From Spirochaetaceae bacterium (GTDB lineage: Bacteria > Spirochaetota > Spirochaetia > Sphaerochaetales > Sphaerochaetaceae), in contig DMKZ01000139.1 of assembly GCA_003454065.1 (NCBI GenBank), positions 1 to 8,412 on the forward strand: 8,412 nucleotides of DNA. Reading direction: 5' to 3'. A program made the translations under genes and the position numbers. Below, one piece after another: positions 6,108 to 8,412 of this stretch. Position 1 is the first letter of the stretch. Each line of letters starts with the position of its first letter. The notes under the pieces were generated by a model. It had not been told where the DNA came from and made no database searches. It saw only the letters and a list, made by a program, of their open reading frames with translations.

Positions 6108-7192
6108 AAGTCAAAAGCATAGGATTCCGTAATTTCAGGAATTTGAACGAATCAGTTGTTTCCACCGACGCCAAAGTGATCGTCGTGGAGGGCAGAAACG
6201 GCGTCGGCAAGACTTCGTTTCTGGAATGCGTGTATTCGTCTTTGCTTCTTTCGTCTTTCAGGACATCAAGGCTTTCGGATGCTATAAGGCATGATGCGCC
6301 ATATTGCCAGATGCGGTGCTCCGTGAATAAGAACGGCAGCCAATATGAAGTGTTCGCATATTGCGACAGGGACAGGAAAACCATAAAAGTCAATGATGAG
6401 AGCATAACCGGCTATGGCAAGTTGTTCAGCCTTTTTTCCGCTGCCGTGATGTCCTACGACGACAAGAAGATCATATCGTCCGGTCCTGAGGAAAGGCGCA
6501 GGTATGTAAATCAGCTGTCATGCTTCATCGATGCCGGCCTTGCCGATGCGATACGCAGCTATTCCGCCATATTGAGGGAGCGCAATAAGGCGGTGAAGGA
6601 AAAGAGGGCGGATGTCCTCGATGCGTTGGACGAGAAGATCGCTTCGATCGGATTCAGGATTGTCGATGAACGCCGCAAGCTCATTCCCTTTCTTGAGGAA
6701 TACGTCAACGGAATTTGCAGAAATGTCTTTTCGATTCCTGGAAAATTGGGGATTGAACTCAAATCGAATTGCGACGTAGTGGATGCGATGGAATACGACA
6801 GGCTTCTGAAATATTCTAGACCCAAAGACGATGTTTTGGCTTGCACAAGCATAGGACCGCATCGCGATGATCTGATTTTCCGGTATGAAGGCCGACTTGT
6901 TCGCGATGAGTTCTCCACCGGCCAGATTCGCCTCCTGAGCATAATGCTGAAGCTTGCTCTCATAGATATGATAAGCGATATGGCCGGATATTCTCCGATC
7001 GTGCTTGTCGATGACGTGCTTTTGGAATTGGATGAGGAGAAGAAGCACCTCGTTTTCCAATATCTGCTCAAATACAGGCAGGTATTCTATACGTTCCTGC
7101 CGCAGGAAAGCTTTTATAGGGATTATTGCGATGACATGCTTGTTTATGAAATCAAGGACGGGCGCATAGGAGGCGACGAGAATGGCCGATGA
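6104..7192 (+). CDS. recF: RecF, DNA replication and repair ATPase
   Basis: RecF is an SMC/ABC-type ATPase that, with RecO and RecR, loads RecA at single-strand gaps and helps stalled forks restart. The 362-residue product has the family order: an N-terminal strand VKSIGFRNFRNL, Walker A GRNGVGKT at 30-37, a long arm region including ERRRYVNQLSCFIDAG and the coiled segment around RERNKAVKEKRADV, then GPHRDDL, the ABC signature STGQIR at 271-276, and Walker B IVLVDDV with the Asp pair at 303-304, followed by LLELDEEKK. The start is GTG 6104 because it begins exactly at the conserved N-terminus; no Shine-Dalgarno is obvious, so translation probably depends on coupling to dnaN through the mini-ORF. 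Its end overlaps the next gene by 11 bases. Confidence 0.95.
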   Translation: MKVKSIGFRNFRNLNESVVSTDAKVIVVEGRNGVGKTSFLECVYSSLLLSSFRTSRLSDAIRHDAPYCQMRCSVNKNGSQYEVFAYCDRDRKTIKVNDESITGYGKLFSLFSAAVMSYDDKKIISSGPEERRRYVNQLSCFIDAGLADAIRSYSAILRERNKAVKEKRADVLDALDEKIASIGFRIVDERRKLIPFLEEYVNGICRNVFSIPGKLGIELKSNCDVVDAMEYDRLLKYSRPKDDVLACTSIGPHRDDLIFRYEGRLVRDEFSTGQIRLLSIMLKLALIDMISDMAGYSPIVLVDDVLLELDEEKKHLVFQYLLKYRQVFYTFLPQESFYRDYCDDMLVYEIKDGRIGGDENGR

Positions 7193-7484
7193 AAGCGGCG
7201 GCTGGCGAGGCATTTTGAAGGATATTTCGAAAAAACTCGGCTGCGTGGGGAAAAAGGCTTCGGACGATTTTTCGAAAATCAATTCGAATTGGCCTGAAAT
7301 ATTGGGCGATGAGGTTTTGGAACGCTTTTGCTTTCCGGAATACTTCAGGGATGGGGTTTTGGGCGTGAAAGTCAATTCTTCTTCAGCTTTGAATTCGCTG
7401 GTCATGAAGAAGGGCGAGATATTGGCGAGAGCGCAGGAATTGGTGCCGTCTGCTAATATCAGAGGCATTTCGGCGGCCAGATGA
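7182..7484 (+). CDS. DUF721 / DciA-like protein
   Basis: The 100-residue product fits the small DUF721 family, whose actinobacterial and proteobacterial member DciA helps load or activate the replicative helicase. Features seen are an amphipathic start (WRGILKDISKKLG), a central INSNWPEILGDEVLER segment matching the family W-x-x-I/V-x-G pattern, a short strand GVLGVKVNSSSALNSL and a charged helix MKKGEILARAQEL. AGGAGG at 7168-7173, 8 bases before ATG 7182, lies inside the recF coding sequence. The 11-base overlap with recF points to a shared transcript and coupled translation. The position after recF agrees with the arrangement in treponemes. A helicase-loading role is inferred from family and context only. 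Confidence 0.85.
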   Translation: MADESGGWRGILKDISKKLGCVGKKASDDFSKINSNWPEILGDEVLERFCFPEYFRDGVLGVKVNSSSALNSLVMKKGEILARAQELVPSANIRGISAAR

Positions 7485-7507
7485 CATTTTGGATTTTGCA
7501 GGGCTTG

Positions 7508-8412
7508 ATGATGTTTCGCAGGGCAATTTCAATTCGGGCGGCGGCGCTTTCGCTCGTTTGCATTTCGCTGTTTGCATCATGCGCTAGCGAGAGCGAAGGC
7601 CGTTCCGGCATGCCGAGCTGGTGGAACGAGCCCGAATCTCCTGAGAGCATTTGCAATCAATTCGTTTCTGTAAAATGTGATTACGATGATTTGTCGCAAA
7701 TACCATCTTCTGAAAGGCAAAGGCTGGTTTCATCCGCCGTATCCCAAGCAAGAGATCGCATTTTCGGCTTCTTCAAGGCATCGTCCTTGCCTTCTGATCT
7801 TTTCAATGTAGGAAGGGAAGGCATTGCTCGGCTTGAAGGGGAGAACGCATATATAGCCAGAGTCGAAATACCGTATCAGCACATATACGATTACAATCCC
7901 AATGTCATGCGATTGGCGGAAGAGGGAAGGCGGTCGGCCTCCAAAAAGTTCGAAGAGGCGGTCGCGCTTTATGAGGAATATCAGGATGCGAAAGCGGTTG
8001 GGGCGATGTTCGAAGCGGCATGCATTTCGTTCGACAGCAGAGTCGTGACTGGCGATTTCTCATATAAGAGACTGATAGGAATAGCTGCCGGCATGCTTCG
8101 CAAGATAGAAATCATTCCGGGTGAATTGAGCTCCAATATGGAGCGAAGCGTTCTTGTCAGAAGATCCTCGAATATAATCAAGGAGGGCATAAGCGGGGCG
8201 ATGATAAGGATGCGCGTTAGCGCTGAAGACAATACGCCGGTGTATGCGGTGGATTATGTGACGAACGAGAAAGGCATGGCTTTTTTCGATAAGACATCAT
8301 ATATGCTTCCGAAAAGGTGCAGACTCGATTATGCGCTAGAGCTCGGCCTGACATCTCGGCAGCGTCGTTTGGGGAATCTCGATCCTGATTTCCAATCTTT
8401 TTTCGATGTCCT
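7508..8412 (+). CDS. Predicted lipoprotein, 3' end beyond the window
   Basis: An open frame runs to the window edge (301 full codons from ATG 7508). It begins with a lipoprotein signal: MMFRRA, a hydrophobic core (AAALSLVCISL), then LFASC with the likely lipidated Cys25. The mature part starts with a Ser/Glu/Gly linker and then MPSWWNEPE, like the P-x-W opening of LPP20-type lipoproteins, followed by a helix of the SSAVSQARDRIF kind. Later come a charged helical part (MRLAEEGRRSASKKFEEAVALYEEYQDA) and a strand-rich part (MIRMRVSAEDNTPVYAVDYVTNEKG) that may be an Ig-like fold. AGGG at 7500-7503 favours ATG 7508 or 7511. The frame is also open from ATG 7481, which overlaps the DUF721 stop as ATGA and would give nine extra residues. 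The family assignment is tentative and the function unknown. It probably sits on the same transcript as dnaN-recF-DUF721. Confidence 0.75.
   Translation, partial: MMFRRAISIRAAALSLVCISLFASCASESEGRSGMPSWWNEPESPESICNQFVSVKCDYDDLSQIPSSERQRLVSSAVSQARDRIFGFFKASSLPSDLFNVGREGIARLEGENAYIARVEIPYQHIYDYNPNVMRLAEEGRRSASKKFEEAVALYEEYQDAKAVGAMFEAACISFDSRVVTGDFSYKRLIGIAAGMLRKIEIIPGELSSNMERSVLVRRSSNIIKEGISGAMIRMRVSAEDNTPVYAVDYVTNEKGMAFFDKTSYMLPKRCRLDYALELGLTSRQRRLGNLDPDFQSFFDV

Overview
The window looks like a spirochaete chromosome segment, most likely a Treponema-like host-associated lineage. The grounds are a Treponema pallidum-type leucine-rich-repeat (TpLRR/BspA-like) exported protein, a dnaN-recF-DUF721 replication cluster of the kind seen in treponemes, an Rpn-family PD-(D/E)XK gene with a glycine/lysine-rich repeat tail, and predicted lipoproteins with loose lipoboxes. 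This placement is an inference from gene content, not from a marker phylogeny. All supported genes lie on the + strand.

Left part (1-1779): an Rpn/PDDEXK_2 family gene interrupted by one in-frame amber codon between its catalytic residues (71-1015), followed by an intact rsmE 16S rRNA methyltransferase gene (about 1072-1779).

Middle (1780-3241): about 710 bases without a convincing gene, but rich in structure. A close-packed series of short, unrelated, near-perfect hairpins occupies 1842-2133. It is followed by a sigma70-like promoter (2218-2245) and a stretch that folds on paper into a long rod (about 2252-2450), which may be an unrecognised structured RNA or a long leader. Next is ung (uracil-DNA glycosylase), which is full length in homology but broken across several reading frames. 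Two of the shifts fall at G runs, including a G8 tract near the start codon.

Right part (3225-8412): a good promoter inside the 3' end of the ung pseudogene leads into an exported protein made of about 18 TpLRR repeats. After a 130-base gap comes a tight run dnaN - recF - DUF721/DciA-like - lipoprotein. Here dnaN is joined to recF through an 11-codon mini-ORF, recF overlaps the DUF721 gene, and the lipoprotein reading frame is open to the window end and can overlap the DUF721 stop codon. The first three genes encode the replicative clamp, the gap-repair/recombination ATPase and a presumed helicase-loading factor. dnaA is not directly upstream of dnaN as it is in many bacteria, and no gyrase gene follows within the window.

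The contrast between intact replication genes and two freshly broken accessory or repair genes (Rpn, ung) suggests a genome with ongoing local gene loss. Base-calling errors at the G runs are an alternative for part of it.
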